Assembly: GCA_027027675.1 (NCBI GenBank)
Contig: JALVKT010000060.1
Location: 1-14,601 of the forward strand
Reading direction: 5' to 3'
Origin: Thermofilaceae archaeon
GTDB taxonomy: Archaea; Thermoproteota; Thermoprotei; Thermofilales; Thermofilaceae
Length of the DNA stretch: 14,601 nucleotides
Shown here piece after piece: positions 1 to 6,572 of the stretch (position 1 is its first letter; each line of letters opens with the position of its first letter). The notes beneath the pieces were generated by a model. That model had not been told where the DNA came from and searched no databases. It was given only the letters and a program-made list of their open reading frames with translations. Both the position numbers and the translations under genes were made by a program.

Positions 1-389
1 ATGTATTCTCGGGCAAAGCTTAACTCTCTTTTAAGCCTCGCAAGCTCTATCTGAAGCTTCGCCTCCCTACTACCAGCTCTCCTAGCGAATATCTCGAGTA
101 TTATCTCGAACCTGTCCTTAACCTCGACGCCAAGCTTTTTCCTCAAATTATACGCCTGGCTCGGCTTAAGCTCGTTAAAAAAGATTACAGCGTCGGCGCG
201 GCTCTGCCTTATAAGCCTTTTAAGCTCGAGGACTTTTCCCCGCCCAAGGTTGTACTTCGGGTCTTCAACCCTCACCTGTTCGAGCTCGCCCACCACCTCG
301 TAGCCTGCAGACTCCGCAAGCTCCGCCAGCTCGTAGAGAAGGCTCTTTTCACCAGCTGTTCGACGCTGAACAAGGATTGCCCTTTTCAT
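1..389 (-). CDS. hflX: HflX-type GTPase, N-terminal part (cut by left window edge)
   Basis: The frame opens with ATG at 389-387 and runs out of the window after 129 codons, so only the N-terminal nucleotide-binding-like domain and the start of the helical linker are present. Two features are typical of HflX: the segment LGRGKVLELKRLI, and the later REAKLQIELARLKREL, matching the conserved R-(E/G)-(A/G)-KLQ-(I/V)-ELA-x-L linker that precedes the G domain. HflX proteins are ribosome-associated GTPases linked in bacteria to rescue or splitting of stalled or heat-damaged ribosomes; the archaeal role is less clear. The gene begins 10 bases after the mbf1 stop, so the two are probably co-transcribed, an arrangement I recall from Sulfolobus as well. 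GTPase motifs lie outside the window and cannot be checked. Confidence 0.85.
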   Translation of the reverse strand, partial: MKRAILVQRRTAGEKSLLYELAELAESAGYEVVGELEQVRVEDPKYNLGRGKVLELKRLIRQSRADAVIFFNELKPSQAYNLRKKLGVEVKDRFEIILEIFARRAGSREAKLQIELARLKRELSFAREY

Positions 390-399
390 GCCCGGCACG

Positions 400-882
400 T
401 TACTCCCTAAACTCAGCTATATCGCCAAGGGTTAACTCGTAATCCCCACCGCCCCCCTCTCCGCCGTAGAGGTCTTCCTCCTCGTAAACCTCGATCAACT
501 TTATCTTGAGGACTTTCTCGAGCTTCCTTGCAAGCTTAATAGTGGGCTGAAGCTTACCACTCTCAATCCTCCTAATAGTGGACTCCTTCTCGCCAACCAT
601 TGTGGCCAGCACGTCCCTGGTAAGCCCCATCTTCTCCCTAGCCTCCCTTATAAGCTGGGCATAGTCGTCCACAATCTCCTCTACAACCTCGCTACGTCTA
701 GGCCTACGCCTCATACCCACACCTACGCGTTTTCTAGCGCTATAAGGCTTGGAAAAATCTATTACGCCGACCACATGCTTGCCTCTGGCGCATGAAGGGC
801 ACACTATCAATTCGGCCCTATCCACTATCACCCTATAGGCGACGCCACGTATCTCGCGGCCACACAGCTCGCAGCGAACCAT
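400..882 (-). CDS. mbf1: Archaeal multiprotein bridging factor 1 (zinc ribbon + HTH)
   Basis: A 160-residue protein with an N-terminal zinc ribbon (Cys4, Cys7, Cys28, Cys31), a basic Arg-rich linker (about 50-64) and a Cro/XRE-type helix-turn-helix at about 74-132, including the GEKESTIRRIESGKLQPT stretch typical of MBF1. This layout is the archaeal MBF1 form. Eukaryotic MBF1 bridges activators and TBP. Archaeal MBF1 has been linked to the ribosome and translation, which fits co-transcription with hflX just downstream. The C-terminus adds an acidic and glycine-rich tail (about 134-160) beyond the HTH. The ATG at 882 places Cys4 correctly in the ribbon, so the start is well supported. It is divergent from the PUA gene across a 56-base spacer. 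Confidence 0.93.
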   Translation of the reverse strand: MVRCELCGREIRGVAYRVIVDRAELIVCPSCARGKHVVGVIDFSKPYSARKRVGVGMRRRPRRSEVVEEIVDDYAQLIREAREKMGLTRDVLATMVGEKESTIRRIESGKLQPTIKLARKLEKVLKIKLIEVYEEEDLYGGEGGGGDYELTLGDIAEFRE

Positions 883-908
883 TCTGAATACTCATTTGGG
901 GCGAACGG

Positions 909-917
909 TAAAAATAT
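909..917 (+). promoter_or_regulatory. TATA box of the PUA-domain gene
   Basis: The A/T stretch TAAAAATAT is centred about 26 bases ahead of the ATG at 939, in an otherwise G/C-rich spacer. That is the TATA-to-start distance expected for a leaderless archaeal transcript starting at or next to the ATG. No ribosome binding site is visible ahead of the ATG, which agrees. Confidence 0.55.
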
Positions 918-938
918 TCTCCCCGCCGTCTCACAGCT

Positions 939-1415
939 ATGCCCGAAGATGTAGAGTGGGAAACTCCGACTCCTGGAGAAAAAAGGATGGTTAACGCGTT
1001 AATTCTCTACCAGTACGGCGTAGACCCTGAAAGGCTTCTCGGAGACTACCTAGTAGCCAGGTCCAGAAAAACGGGGAGGATTCGCTACATAGGGTCTAAC
1101 GGCAAGCTCCTCGCAACCATACGGGCCACCGACGGCCTCCTAGTTCCAGCCCCTCCTCTCTCAGAGCGGCTTGCGGCGCTAAGCGACTATAGAGTAAAGG
1201 TTAACGATGAAGCAGCCCCCTATGTGGGCAAGGGCAGAACGGTCTTCGCGAAACACGTTGTAGAGGCGGGGAGAAGCGTGAGGCCGGGCGACGAGGTGGT
1301 CGTGGTTGACCCTGAGATGCGTCCCATAGCTTTGGGAAAGGCCACTCTTCCCGGTCCCGACATGGAAGCGTCTAGGAGGGGGAGGGCGGTAAAGACCAGG
1401 AAGGGGCTCTTATAA
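939..1415 (+). CDS. Stand-alone PUA-domain protein related to archaeosine transglycosylase C-terminus
   Basis: 158 residues. Residues about 15-75 (YGVDPERLLGDYLVARSRKTGRIRYI, then LLATIRATDGLLVPAP) resemble the C2 domain that precedes the PUA domain in archaeal tRNA-guanine transglycosylase and its paralogue ArcS. Residues about 83-158 form a PUA domain with the family's pattern: YRVKVNDEAAPYVGKGRTVF, the FAKHVVEA strand-turn, RPGDEVVVVD, then a final GRAVKTRKG. No catalytic TIM barrel is present; the protein starts just before C2 and uses a leaderless-type start, so this is a separate short gene rather than a truncation. PUA domains bind tRNA or rRNA, so a role as an RNA-binding partner in tRNA archaeosine or other modification is plausible but inferred. 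GAP to the convergent neighbour is 31 bases. Confidence 0.8.
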   Translation: MPEDVEWETPTPGEKRMVNALILYQYGVDPERLLGDYLVARSRKTGRIRYIGSNGKLLATIRATDGLLVPAPPLSERLAALSDYRVKVNDEAAPYVGKGRTVFAKHVVEAGRSVRPGDEVVVVDPEMRPIALGKATLPGPDMEASRRGRAVKTRKGLL

Positions 1416-1433
1416 AAAATCTCCTTGAGGAGA
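1414..1433 (-). terminator. Hairpin plus T6 terminator of the small basic-protein gene
   Basis: Read on the minus strand, a 5-bp stem (TCTCC / GGAGA, loop TCAA, at 1433-1420) is followed at once by six T residues (1419-1414). A second T5 run lies between the stop codon and the stem. Archaeal polymerase terminates at T-rich tracts, so the T6 run is the stronger argument; the stem may be incidental. Confidence 0.5.
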
Positions 1434-1446
1434 AAAAGAGAACTTT

Positions 1447-1770
1447 TTACTGCCTCCTATAGAGCACTACATACCTGAACTGACGCCTATTCTCTATCCT
1501 CGCGTTAAACCTTTCCTTCAGAACCCTCTCTATCTCCCTGTAGTAATACTGGTTGGTTAGGCGCGCAGGCGGCCTAATGCGGGGTACGAGGCCCCTAATA
1601 ATGTTGATGTCAGTGGTCTTCTTGATGTAGGAGACGTAGGCATACCTTAGGAGTGTGCGAAGCTTAATCGAAATCTTCTTCGACTTTGTGGACTCGATAA
1701 TCTTCTCGGCGATAACGACGACCTGTTCAATAAGCTTCTCCTTTTCCTGGTCAAGGGTTGTAGAAGCCAT
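1447..1770 (-). CDS. Small basic protein of unknown function
   Basis: I do not recognise this family. I chose ATG at 1770-1768, giving 107 residues starting MASTTLDQEK, because GAGGTGA at 1787-1781 sits 8 bases before it as a strong ribosome binding site. A GTG at 1782 would add four residues but would overlap that site. The protein is basic, with a helical N-terminal half (about 10-50, Lys/Ile rich) and a C-terminal part that reads like a helix (YYYREIERVLKERF) followed by a beta hairpin (FRYVVLYRRQ). That order is compatible with a winged-helix nucleic-acid-binding fold, but this is inference from pattern only. It has its own promoter and terminator and is therefore probably monocistronic. 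No cysteines or membrane segments are seen. Confidence 0.7.
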   Translation of the reverse strand: MASTTLDQEKEKLIEQVVVIAEKIIESTKSKKISIKLRTLLRYAYVSYIKKTTDINIIRGLVPRIRPPARLTNQYYYREIERVLKERFNARIENRRQFRYVVLYRRQ

Positions 1771-1813
1771 TATCACGGTCACCTCTCGACTCCTGCACTA
1801 ATTTCTGCACATT

Positions 1814-1822
1814 AACATATAA
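1814..1822 (-). promoter_or_regulatory. TATA box of the small basic-protein gene
   Basis: The minus-strand stretch TTATATGTT lies about 48 bases before the chosen ATG. It would place the transcript start near 1792, leaving a leader of about 22 bases that contains the GAGGTGA ribosome binding site. The fit of TATA, leader and binding site supports the start at 1770. Confidence 0.5.
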
Positions 1823-1863
1823 GGATAGTCATTTTCGGGTACGGATGAAAACGTTTATCGACG

Positions 1864-1869
1864 AAAAAA
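1864..1869 (-). terminator. T-tract terminator behind the tes operon
   Basis: Six T residues on the minus strand lie 14 bases past the TAG stop of the 150-residue gene, followed by a further T-rich run. Such T tracts are the usual archaeal termination signal. No hairpin is seen. Confidence 0.4.
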
Positions 1870-1883
1870 TTGGAACAGAGTGT

Positions 1884-2336
1884 CTATTGAAGCCCTAATA
1901 CTTGTTTTACCTCGTCCACAGTGACTCCTAGGATGCGAGAGACTTTTCCTATACGCTTCTCTAGCGGCTCGGAGAAGTACACATTATCTACATAGATTGT
2001 CGCGCCGTTCTCGTCCACTACGCGGAAAAGCACCCCCCTTCTTTCTCTAAGAGAGTCGTTGAAGGTATAGGCCTTGAGCACCATGCCCTTTGCCTCCCCC
2101 TCGAGAACCTTTACGTCGAAGTCGCCATGTATTAGGTCGTTAAATGCAATGTTGAACGTGTCACCGAATTCCATGTCAAAGTCTAAGAGGTCCTCGTCCT
2201 CGACAAACTCTCTCTCAGAAAGCCTTAACGGCCTTATTTTACCTGCCTCTACCCCAAAAGCCCTCGCTGAGACGCTGAGCCTTATGGGCCTAGGATCCCG
2301 TGTATCAACTTTAAAAGAAAATGTTTTTACTTTCAC
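1884..2336 (-). CDS. Protein of unknown function co-transcribed with tetraether synthase homologue
   Basis: 150 residues, not a family I recognise. The start is GTG at 2336-2334, with a G6 run (2348-2343) six bases upstream acting as ribosome binding site; it begins 12 bases after the stop of the radical SAM gene, so the two form an operon. The sequence alternates hydrophobic and charged residues in short strands (KVKTFSFKVD, IRLSVSARAF, VLFRVVDENG, TIYVDNVYF), suggesting a mainly beta fold. A short acidic segment (EFVEDEDLLDFDMEF) lies near 43-57, and a helical C-terminus ends in VTVDEVKQVLGL. There are no cysteines, signal peptide or membrane helix, so it is probably a soluble cytosolic protein. 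Coupling to tes suggests a helper or regulator of lipid tailoring, but nothing in the sequence proves this. Confidence 0.8.
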   Translation of the reverse strand: MKVKTFSFKVDTRDPRPIRLSVSARAFGVEAGKIRPLRLSEREFVEDEDLLDFDMEFGDTFNIAFNDLIHGDFDVKVLEGEAKGMVLKAYTFNDSLRERRGVLFRVVDENGATIYVDNVYFSEPLEKRIGKVSRILGVTVDEVKQVLGLQ

Positions 2337-2348
2337 GCGTTGCCCCCC

Positions 2349-4193
2349 TTACTCCTCTATCACGGGGATGCCGAACTTCTTTGAAGCTAGCACGTGGTCC
2401 TCGTAGGGTATAGAGTCTATGTCTATGATTCCTTCGTAGTGCCTGCGGTACGGCTCTCCTGAGATCAGTTTCTTAATGTTTCTCTTGTACTTGAGGTCGA
2501 GGAGCTTCTGTCCAGTCATCTCCTCCCACTCCTTTATAGTATAGGAGAAGACCTTCTGAGCCCTATCTCTGTAGAGGTCGGGGATGACGTTGAAGGAGCA
2601 GAAGGGCACCTCGCGGCCGTCGGGCATCACGTAGTGTATGTCGCACCTCATGACCCTAGCTACGTCGTGGTTGTAGAGGTCCTGGAAGTGCATCATGCCC
2701 AGGAAGAGCGAGTTGTAGTGGAACTCTCCGAGGGAGCTGTAGTCGTGGCGGACGAATACCTTGTAGAGGAGCCTGAGGATGCGTTTGCCCTCGCGAAGCC
2801 TCTTGGGCGCCTTACTCGCATCGACGAACTTCCTGAGCTTTACTAGGACGTCGAGGAAGACGAGGTACTTGTTCTTGCCGCGCTCCAGCTCGTCCGCCTT
2901 TTCGTCGAGGAATTTGAGGAGGCCGTCTACATCCACGAACCTGGTTATGGGTATTATCTCGCCGTCCTCCTTCCACACATACGTGGCCGCTCCACAGGCG
3001 AAGTGCGTGGTGAACGCTATCTTCGGCTCACCCGTCACCGCCTCTATAAACCTGGAAATCGGGACGACGCTCGGCACGGGGTACCAGTCGTAGCGTGAAA
3101 TCTGGCCGTCAGTCTCCCTCTCGATCTCCATTATAACGTCAGGTATAGTCACCCTCTCCTTGTCCCTCTGCTTGCGCGGCATCCTGCCGGTTATCGAGAC
3201 CGGCTGGAAGTTTACGCCTCTCACTATGTCGTTGTGCTTAAGGCCGAAAAGCACTATCTTGCCCACCTCGTGGAGGTTGTAGTTCTTAATGACGGTGGGT
3301 ACGAGGACAGCGCCGAGGCCCGCCTTCCTAAGGTTGTCCAGCGTGTAGGGAACCTCCCAGTGGTTCTTGGGGTTCGTGTACGGGCTCACGCCGTCAAAGC
3401 TCATGTAGAGCACGTTTGTGCCAGCCTCTCTAAGCTTGACTGGAAGCTCTGGGTCAAACGCTATCTTTATGCCAGTCGTGTTGACCTGAACGTGCGTGTA
3501 GCCCTCTTCTTTCGCTATCCTCACTATATCGACGAGATCGTCGCGTAGCGTGGGCTCGCCACCCGTTATCTGGAGCGCTATCGCCGGCTGCGGCCTCAGC
3601 TTCCTAGCCTGGCGGAGCATGTACCTGATGTGTTCCAGGGTTGGCTCGTAGATGTACCCGGCCCTTGAGGCGAAGAAGAAGCAGTAGAAGCAGCTAAGGT
3701 CGCACCTGTTCGTCACTACGATGTTAATCAGGGCTGGGTGCGACTTGTGGCGGGGGCAGAGGCCACAGTTGTAAGGGCAGGGAGCTACGAGGGGTACCTG
3801 CGTGTTAAGGTTGCCCTTGCCGTCATGCTGGTATTTTCTAAAGCGCTCGTACATCTCATAGTCTCCAAAGTATAGCTCCTCGATCTCTCCGTGTTCGGGG
3901 CAAACCTTTCTAATCCACACCTTCCCGTCACGCTTAAAGATCACCGCCCTGAGGAGCGAGTTGCAGTAGGGACAGGCTGAGAGCGTGTATGTTATGAGCT
4001 CCTCTCCGTCCCTTAGCGGGGGCTTTTCCTTGAGGTAGAGGTTGTAGTCTTTTCCGAGGCGTGGCATGAGCTTCGGCCTTATCTCGTTTGCAAGCCTCTC
4101 AAAGTCCTCTACAGTGGCGTCTCTGTACTTCTTGTAGTCCACCCTTATCTCTCCCTTTTCGTTGAGTTCAAGGTAGAACTGTCCCTTTAGCAT
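2349..4193 (-). CDS. tes: Radical SAM tetraether lipid synthase (Tes) homologue
   Basis: 614 residues. An N-terminal rubredoxin-like site is formed by Cys74, Cys77, Cys98 and His101 (CPYC and CPEH). It is followed by a second cysteine group, CPYNCGLCPRHK at 139-150. The radical SAM motif is CDLSCFYC at 164-171 (C-x3-C-x2-C), with GGEP at 211-214 for S-adenosylmethionine binding. Further conserved-looking cysteines are Cys400, Cys517 and Cys532. This layout, with multiple clusters around the phrase SHPALINIVVTNRCDLSCFYC, is that of the MJ0619/Tes family, whose members join the ends of two phytanyl chains by carbon-carbon bonds to make tetraether membrane lipids. It is longer than the roughly 500-residue methanogen enzyme. 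The ATG at 4193 has only a weak ribosome binding site. Product identity is strong at family level; the precise lipid substrate is inferred. Confidence 0.88.
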   Translation of the reverse strand: MLKGQFYLELNEKGEIRVDYKKYRDATVEDFERLANEIRPKLMPRLGKDYNLYLKEKPPLRDGEELITYTLSACPYCNSLLRAVIFKRDGKVWIRKVCPEHGEIEELYFGDYEMYERFRKYQHDGKGNLNTQVPLVAPCPYNCGLCPRHKSHPALINIVVTNRCDLSCFYCFFFASRAGYIYEPTLEHIRYMLRQARKLRPQPAIALQITGGEPTLRDDLVDIVRIAKEEGYTHVQVNTTGIKIAFDPELPVKLREAGTNVLYMSFDGVSPYTNPKNHWEVPYTLDNLRKAGLGAVLVPTVIKNYNLHEVGKIVLFGLKHNDIVRGVNFQPVSITGRMPRKQRDKERVTIPDVIMEIERETDGQISRYDWYPVPSVVPISRFIEAVTGEPKIAFTTHFACGAATYVWKEDGEIIPITRFVDVDGLLKFLDEKADELERGKNKYLVFLDVLVKLRKFVDASKAPKRLREGKRILRLLYKVFVRHDYSSLGEFHYNSLFLGMMHFQDLYNHDVARVMRCDIHYVMPDGREVPFCSFNVIPDLYRDRAQKVFSYTIKEWEEMTGQKLLDLKYKRNIKKLISGEPYRRHYEGIIDIDSIPYEDHVLASKKFGIPVIEE

Positions 4194-4223
4194 GACACAT
4201 CACTATGCTTTTACTTTAAGAGT

Positions 4224-4240
4224 GCTTTTATTTGTATAAG
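4224..4240 (-). promoter_or_regulatory. Promoter of the tes operon
   Basis: On the minus strand, CTTATACA (4240-4233) followed by AATAAAAGC (4232-4224) forms the A/T-rich TATA region. It would place the transcript start near 4210 with a leader of about 15-20 bases before the ATG at 4193. The upstream end of this box overlaps the inverted repeat at 4239-4263. Confidence 0.5.
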
Positions 4241-4263
4241 TGCAAAGTCCAAAACCTTGCACT
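4239..4263. promoter_or_regulatory. Perfect 7-11-7 inverted repeat, candidate operator at the tes promoter
   Basis: AGTGCAA at 4239-4245 and TTGCACT at 4257-4263 are exact reverse complements separated by 11 bases. The proximal arm touches the TATA box of tes, which is where the BRE and TFB contacts would be. A dimeric regulator bound here would compete with TBP/TFB or recruit them. The alternative is a weak hairpin in the 3' end of the PRC-barrel gene transcript, which ends 15 bases away; there is no T tract beside it, so I favour an operator. Confidence 0.45.
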
Positions 4264-4278
4264 AAAAGGGCTGCGTGC

Positions 4279-4857
4279 TCAGAGGAAAACCTTGTCTAAC
4301 GTGTTGAGCGGAATCACAAGCACGCTTCCCCTGAGATAGTCTACAAGCTTATAGAGGAGCCTCTCCTCCTTAGGGGAAAGGTTTACTTCCCCTCTCTTCC
4401 TCATAGCCTCTATCTCGAGGACTATCTTCTTAGCCCGTAAGAGCAGCTTTGCCCTGCGCGCGTCAATCCTAGCCCTCGCGGCAAGGTACTCCTCCCTGCT
4501 TATCTCGCCGTTTATGAGCCTCTCGTCAGCCACTAGAATCTCGCTGTGGAGACGTTTAACCTGCTTAACAATAGCCTTGAGTTCAGAGAGAAACTCTTCA
4601 AGCCTCCTCGTGTCCTCTGCCTGCAGGATGAGGCCCCGCTCGCTTACGAGAACCTTCCCGGGGTCAACGCTAATCCTCTTCCCACCAGGGGTCTTGACGA
4701 CTATTTTTATCGGCGTCTTCGTCCTTTTAGAAACGTATATCTTCCAAACCCTTCCCACGAGCCTGCCCCGCGGAGTATATATTTCCCTGTCAATGAGCCT
4801 TTCAAGGAACTTCTTGTTACCCTTTATCTCTGCGAGCAGCAGCCTCTCCACACCCAT
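4279..4857 (-). CDS. PRC-barrel and coiled-coil protein, CdvA-like
   Basis: 192 residues. Residues about 15-78 look like a PRC-barrel: LIDREIYTPRGRLVGRVWKI, then alternating strands and SVDPGKVLVSERGLIL. A long charged helical region (about 80-155) with heptad-like spacing follows and contains the hairpin-like NGEISREEYLAARARID. The C-terminus (LLYKLVDYLRGSVLVIPLNTL) is a short hydrophobic segment. The order PRC-barrel, coiled coil, short C-terminal interaction segment is that of CdvA, the DNA- and membrane-associated scaffold of crenarchaeal cell division. No cdvB or cdvC is adjacent, unlike the usual cdv operon, and the protein is shorter than the roughly 240-residue Sulfolobus CdvA. It may be a paralogue with another role. 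ATG at 4857 has AGGTG upstream and a TATA-like AAAATATG near 4886-4893. Confidence 0.55.
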   Translation of the reverse strand: MGVERLLLAEIKGNKKFLERLIDREIYTPRGRLVGRVWKIYVSKRTKTPIKIVVKTPGGKRISVDPGKVLVSERGLILQAEDTRRLEEFLSELKAIVKQVKRLHSEILVADERLINGEISREEYLAARARIDARRAKLLLRAKKIVLEIEAMRKRGEVNLSPKEERLLYKLVDYLRGSVLVIPLNTLDKVFL

Positions 4858-5030
4858 ACACCTATTATGGCTCCCTCAAAGCAACATATTTTCCCGCGTC
4901 TACCCCGGCTAATTGTACTTTACAGGTAGTACGTACGGTGTACCGATGAAAGCTGCACTGCTTGGAGCGGAGAGTAAGAGTTATCCGTCCATCACCGCCA
5001 TTAAGGGTTAGCTATAGTAGGTGTGCCTGG
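4858..5030. promoter_or_regulatory. Divergent intergenic region with clustered GTAC motifs
   Basis: This 173-base spacer separates the CdvA-like gene from the DUF1512 operon. It holds a TATA-like AAAATATG for the minus-strand gene (about 4893-4886) and four copies of GTAC within 29 bases (4915, 4929, 4933, 4940), including the palindrome GTACGTAC at 4929-4936 and the adjacent CGGT-GT-ACCG. A short frame at 4946-5011 (21 codons) lies ahead of the DUF1512 start; I see no support for its translation. Confidence 0.4.
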
Positions 5031-6116
5031 ATGGACGGGACAACGTACGACCTGATAGTCACTATGATAGTGCTCATGCTCTTCGCGTACCTTTCCCGAG
5101 AACTCGAGGTCATGAGGGCCATCAGCGAGATTGAGGGCTACCTTGCGCTCTTCAAGCAAAGCAGGGACAAGGCCTTCGACACACTCGTAAAGAAGATTAG
5201 GTCCCTCTCAACGCTCGACGAGAACACGATAAAGGAGAAGGCGTCCCAGCTCATAGAGATAGCCCTAATCTTCCCGGTAAACCTTGACCCCTACGGAATA
5301 GTGGAGAAGATGAGGCACATACTCTACACGGCCGAGGAAGAAGTGGAGAGAGAAGTAACAAGCATAGCCGTAAAGGCCTCCCGGGTGGAAGTGCAGAACC
5401 TCACAAACCTTGCAGAGGCGGTACGCGCCCTAAACTACCTATACAAGGTAATAAACCACTACTACCTAATAGCAAGGAAGTTCAAAAGCCTCTGGCTCAT
5501 ACTCCAGCTCAACGCGCTGTTACCCTTCGTCTCAGAGGAGGTTAAAGCCCTAGAAGGCGCCGTCAAAGCCTTCAAGCACGGCCTACCGATAGGCGACGCG
5601 GCCGGCCCCTACGTCATAGCAAAGCTCGCCCGCGCGCTGGGCGCCGAGCGCCGCTACGAGCCCGTAAAGGACACAGAGATATTCTACGTAGAGAAGGAGG
5701 GCAGAAAGATCTACATGGTAAAGGCCAAGGGCCCCGGCGGCACTGTGGGCCACCTCGACGACGCCCTCCGCTGGATCGTTGAGCGGGAAGACGTCTCCCT
5801 ACTAGTGTCGGTCGACGCGGCGCTAAAGCTAGAGGGCGAGGAGACAGGCCTCATATCTCACGGCTTCGGCGTAGCCATGGGAGGCGTGGGCGTGGAGCGG
5901 TTCAGGATCGAGGAGATAGCGACTGAGAGGAAGATCCCCCTCTACGCGGTTCTCATAAAGATGTCTGAGTGGGAGGCAAGCTCCATAATGAGCGAGAAGG
6001 TGTACAAGGCGGCCAGCAAAGCCGTGGAGATAGTGAAGAACGTTGTACTGGAAAAGTGTATGCCGGGGTCCACGGCGGTTATACTGGGGGTTGGGAACAC
6101 TATGGGGGTGCCCTAG
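5031..6116 (+). CDS. DUF1512 family membrane-anchored protein
   Basis: I chose ATG at 5031, giving 361 residues, because AGGTG at 5019-5023 lies 7 bases upstream and the N-terminal membrane helix (about residues 7-21, IVTMIVLMLFAYL) then falls at the very end of the protein. A TTG at 4962 would add 23 Arg-rich residues and lacks a ribosome binding site. After the helix comes a long helical, charged region and then a more compact domain with GLPIGDAAGP (about 184-193) and GPGGTVG (about 234-240), both glycine-rich motifs I associate with DUF1512, an archaeal family of about 360 residues without a known function. The C-terminus ends in a small glycine-rich stretch. It is the first gene of an operon whose next two members both carry zinc ribbons. 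Confidence 0.72.
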   Translation: MDGTTYDLIVTMIVLMLFAYLSRELEVMRAISEIEGYLALFKQSRDKAFDTLVKKIRSLSTLDENTIKEKASQLIEIALIFPVNLDPYGIVEKMRHILYTAEEEVEREVTSIAVKASRVEVQNLTNLAEAVRALNYLYKVINHYYLIARKFKSLWLILQLNALLPFVSEEVKALEGAVKAFKHGLPIGDAAGPYVIAKLARALGAERRYEPVKDTEIFYVEKEGRKIYMVKAKGPGGTVGHLDDALRWIVEREDVSLLVSVDAALKLEGEETGLISHGFGVAMGGVGVERFRIEEIATERKIPLYAVLIKMSEWEASSIMSEKVYKAASKAVEIVKNVVLEKCMPGSTAVILGVGNTMGVP

Positions 6117-6569
6117 ATGGCTGAAGACTTGGCTGTGAAGATAAAGAAGAAGTGGGTTCCCGTATACGTGGTTCTACTCGCAGCGACAATCGTCTTGCTG
6201 GCAGGACTCTACTATCTATACACGTTAACGGGGAGTAGTGATTACTCCACGGCTGGACTCCTAGACGCGGCGGTAGTAGCCTACATCGCGTGGTCCCTCT
6301 ATAAGCTTGTGGGGCTGAAGTTTAAGCCGAGAGAAGTCGTAACCCTAGTGGAGTGTGGAAAATGTGGCTACAGGGAGGAGAGGCCTTACGAGCCGGGAGA
6401 CTTCTTCTTCAAAGAGAAGGGCAAATGCCCTAAGTGTGGCGGCCCGCTCTATGTAGCTGGGATTTACGTCAAAGAGGAGGGAGAAGAGGCCTCTTTTAAG
6501 CCGCTCCCCCTCTCCTCTAGCCTGGCAACATTTATTACCGCAGCTTCGGGGATGAAGAGAGGTGAATGA
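6117..6569 (+). CDS. Two-helix membrane protein with zinc ribbon
   Basis: 150 residues beginning at the base right after the DUF1512 stop (TAG then ATG), with GGGTG inside the upstream gene as ribosome binding site, so translation is probably coupled. A basic N-terminus (KIKKKW) is followed by two membrane helices (about 13-36 and 45-65) and then a zinc ribbon with Cys80-x2-Cys83 and Cys104-x2-Cys107. The charge pattern (Lys-rich ends on both sides of the helix pair) suggests that both termini and the ribbon face the cytoplasm. The C-terminal 35 residues look flexible. I do not recognise a named family. The tight link to the DUF1512 gene suggests that they act together at the membrane. Confidence 0.8.
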   Translation: MAEDLAVKIKKKWVPVYVVLLAATIVLLAGLYYLYTLTGSSDYSTAGLLDAAVVAYIAWSLYKLVGLKFKPREVVTLVECGKCGYREERPYEPGDFFFKEKGKCPKCGGPLYVAGIYVKEEGEEASFKPLPLSSSLATFITAASGMKRGE

Positions 6570-6572
6570 AGA

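Noticed and set aside
1843..1870. Possible C/D box RNA, from a GGATGAAA stretch resembling a C box
   Set aside because: No matching D box (CTGA) at suitable distance and no D'/C' pair; the spot is better explained as a T-tract terminator on the other strand.
4946..5011. 21-codon ATG frame in the leader of the DUF1512 operon
   Set aside because: There is no ribosome binding site and no recognisable product; the TATA-like sequence upstream is weak.
4962..5030. TTG start giving a 23-residue N-terminal extension of the DUF1512 protein
   Set aside because: It lacks a ribosome binding site, whereas ATG at 5031 has AGGTG at proper spacing and puts the membrane helix at the N-terminus.
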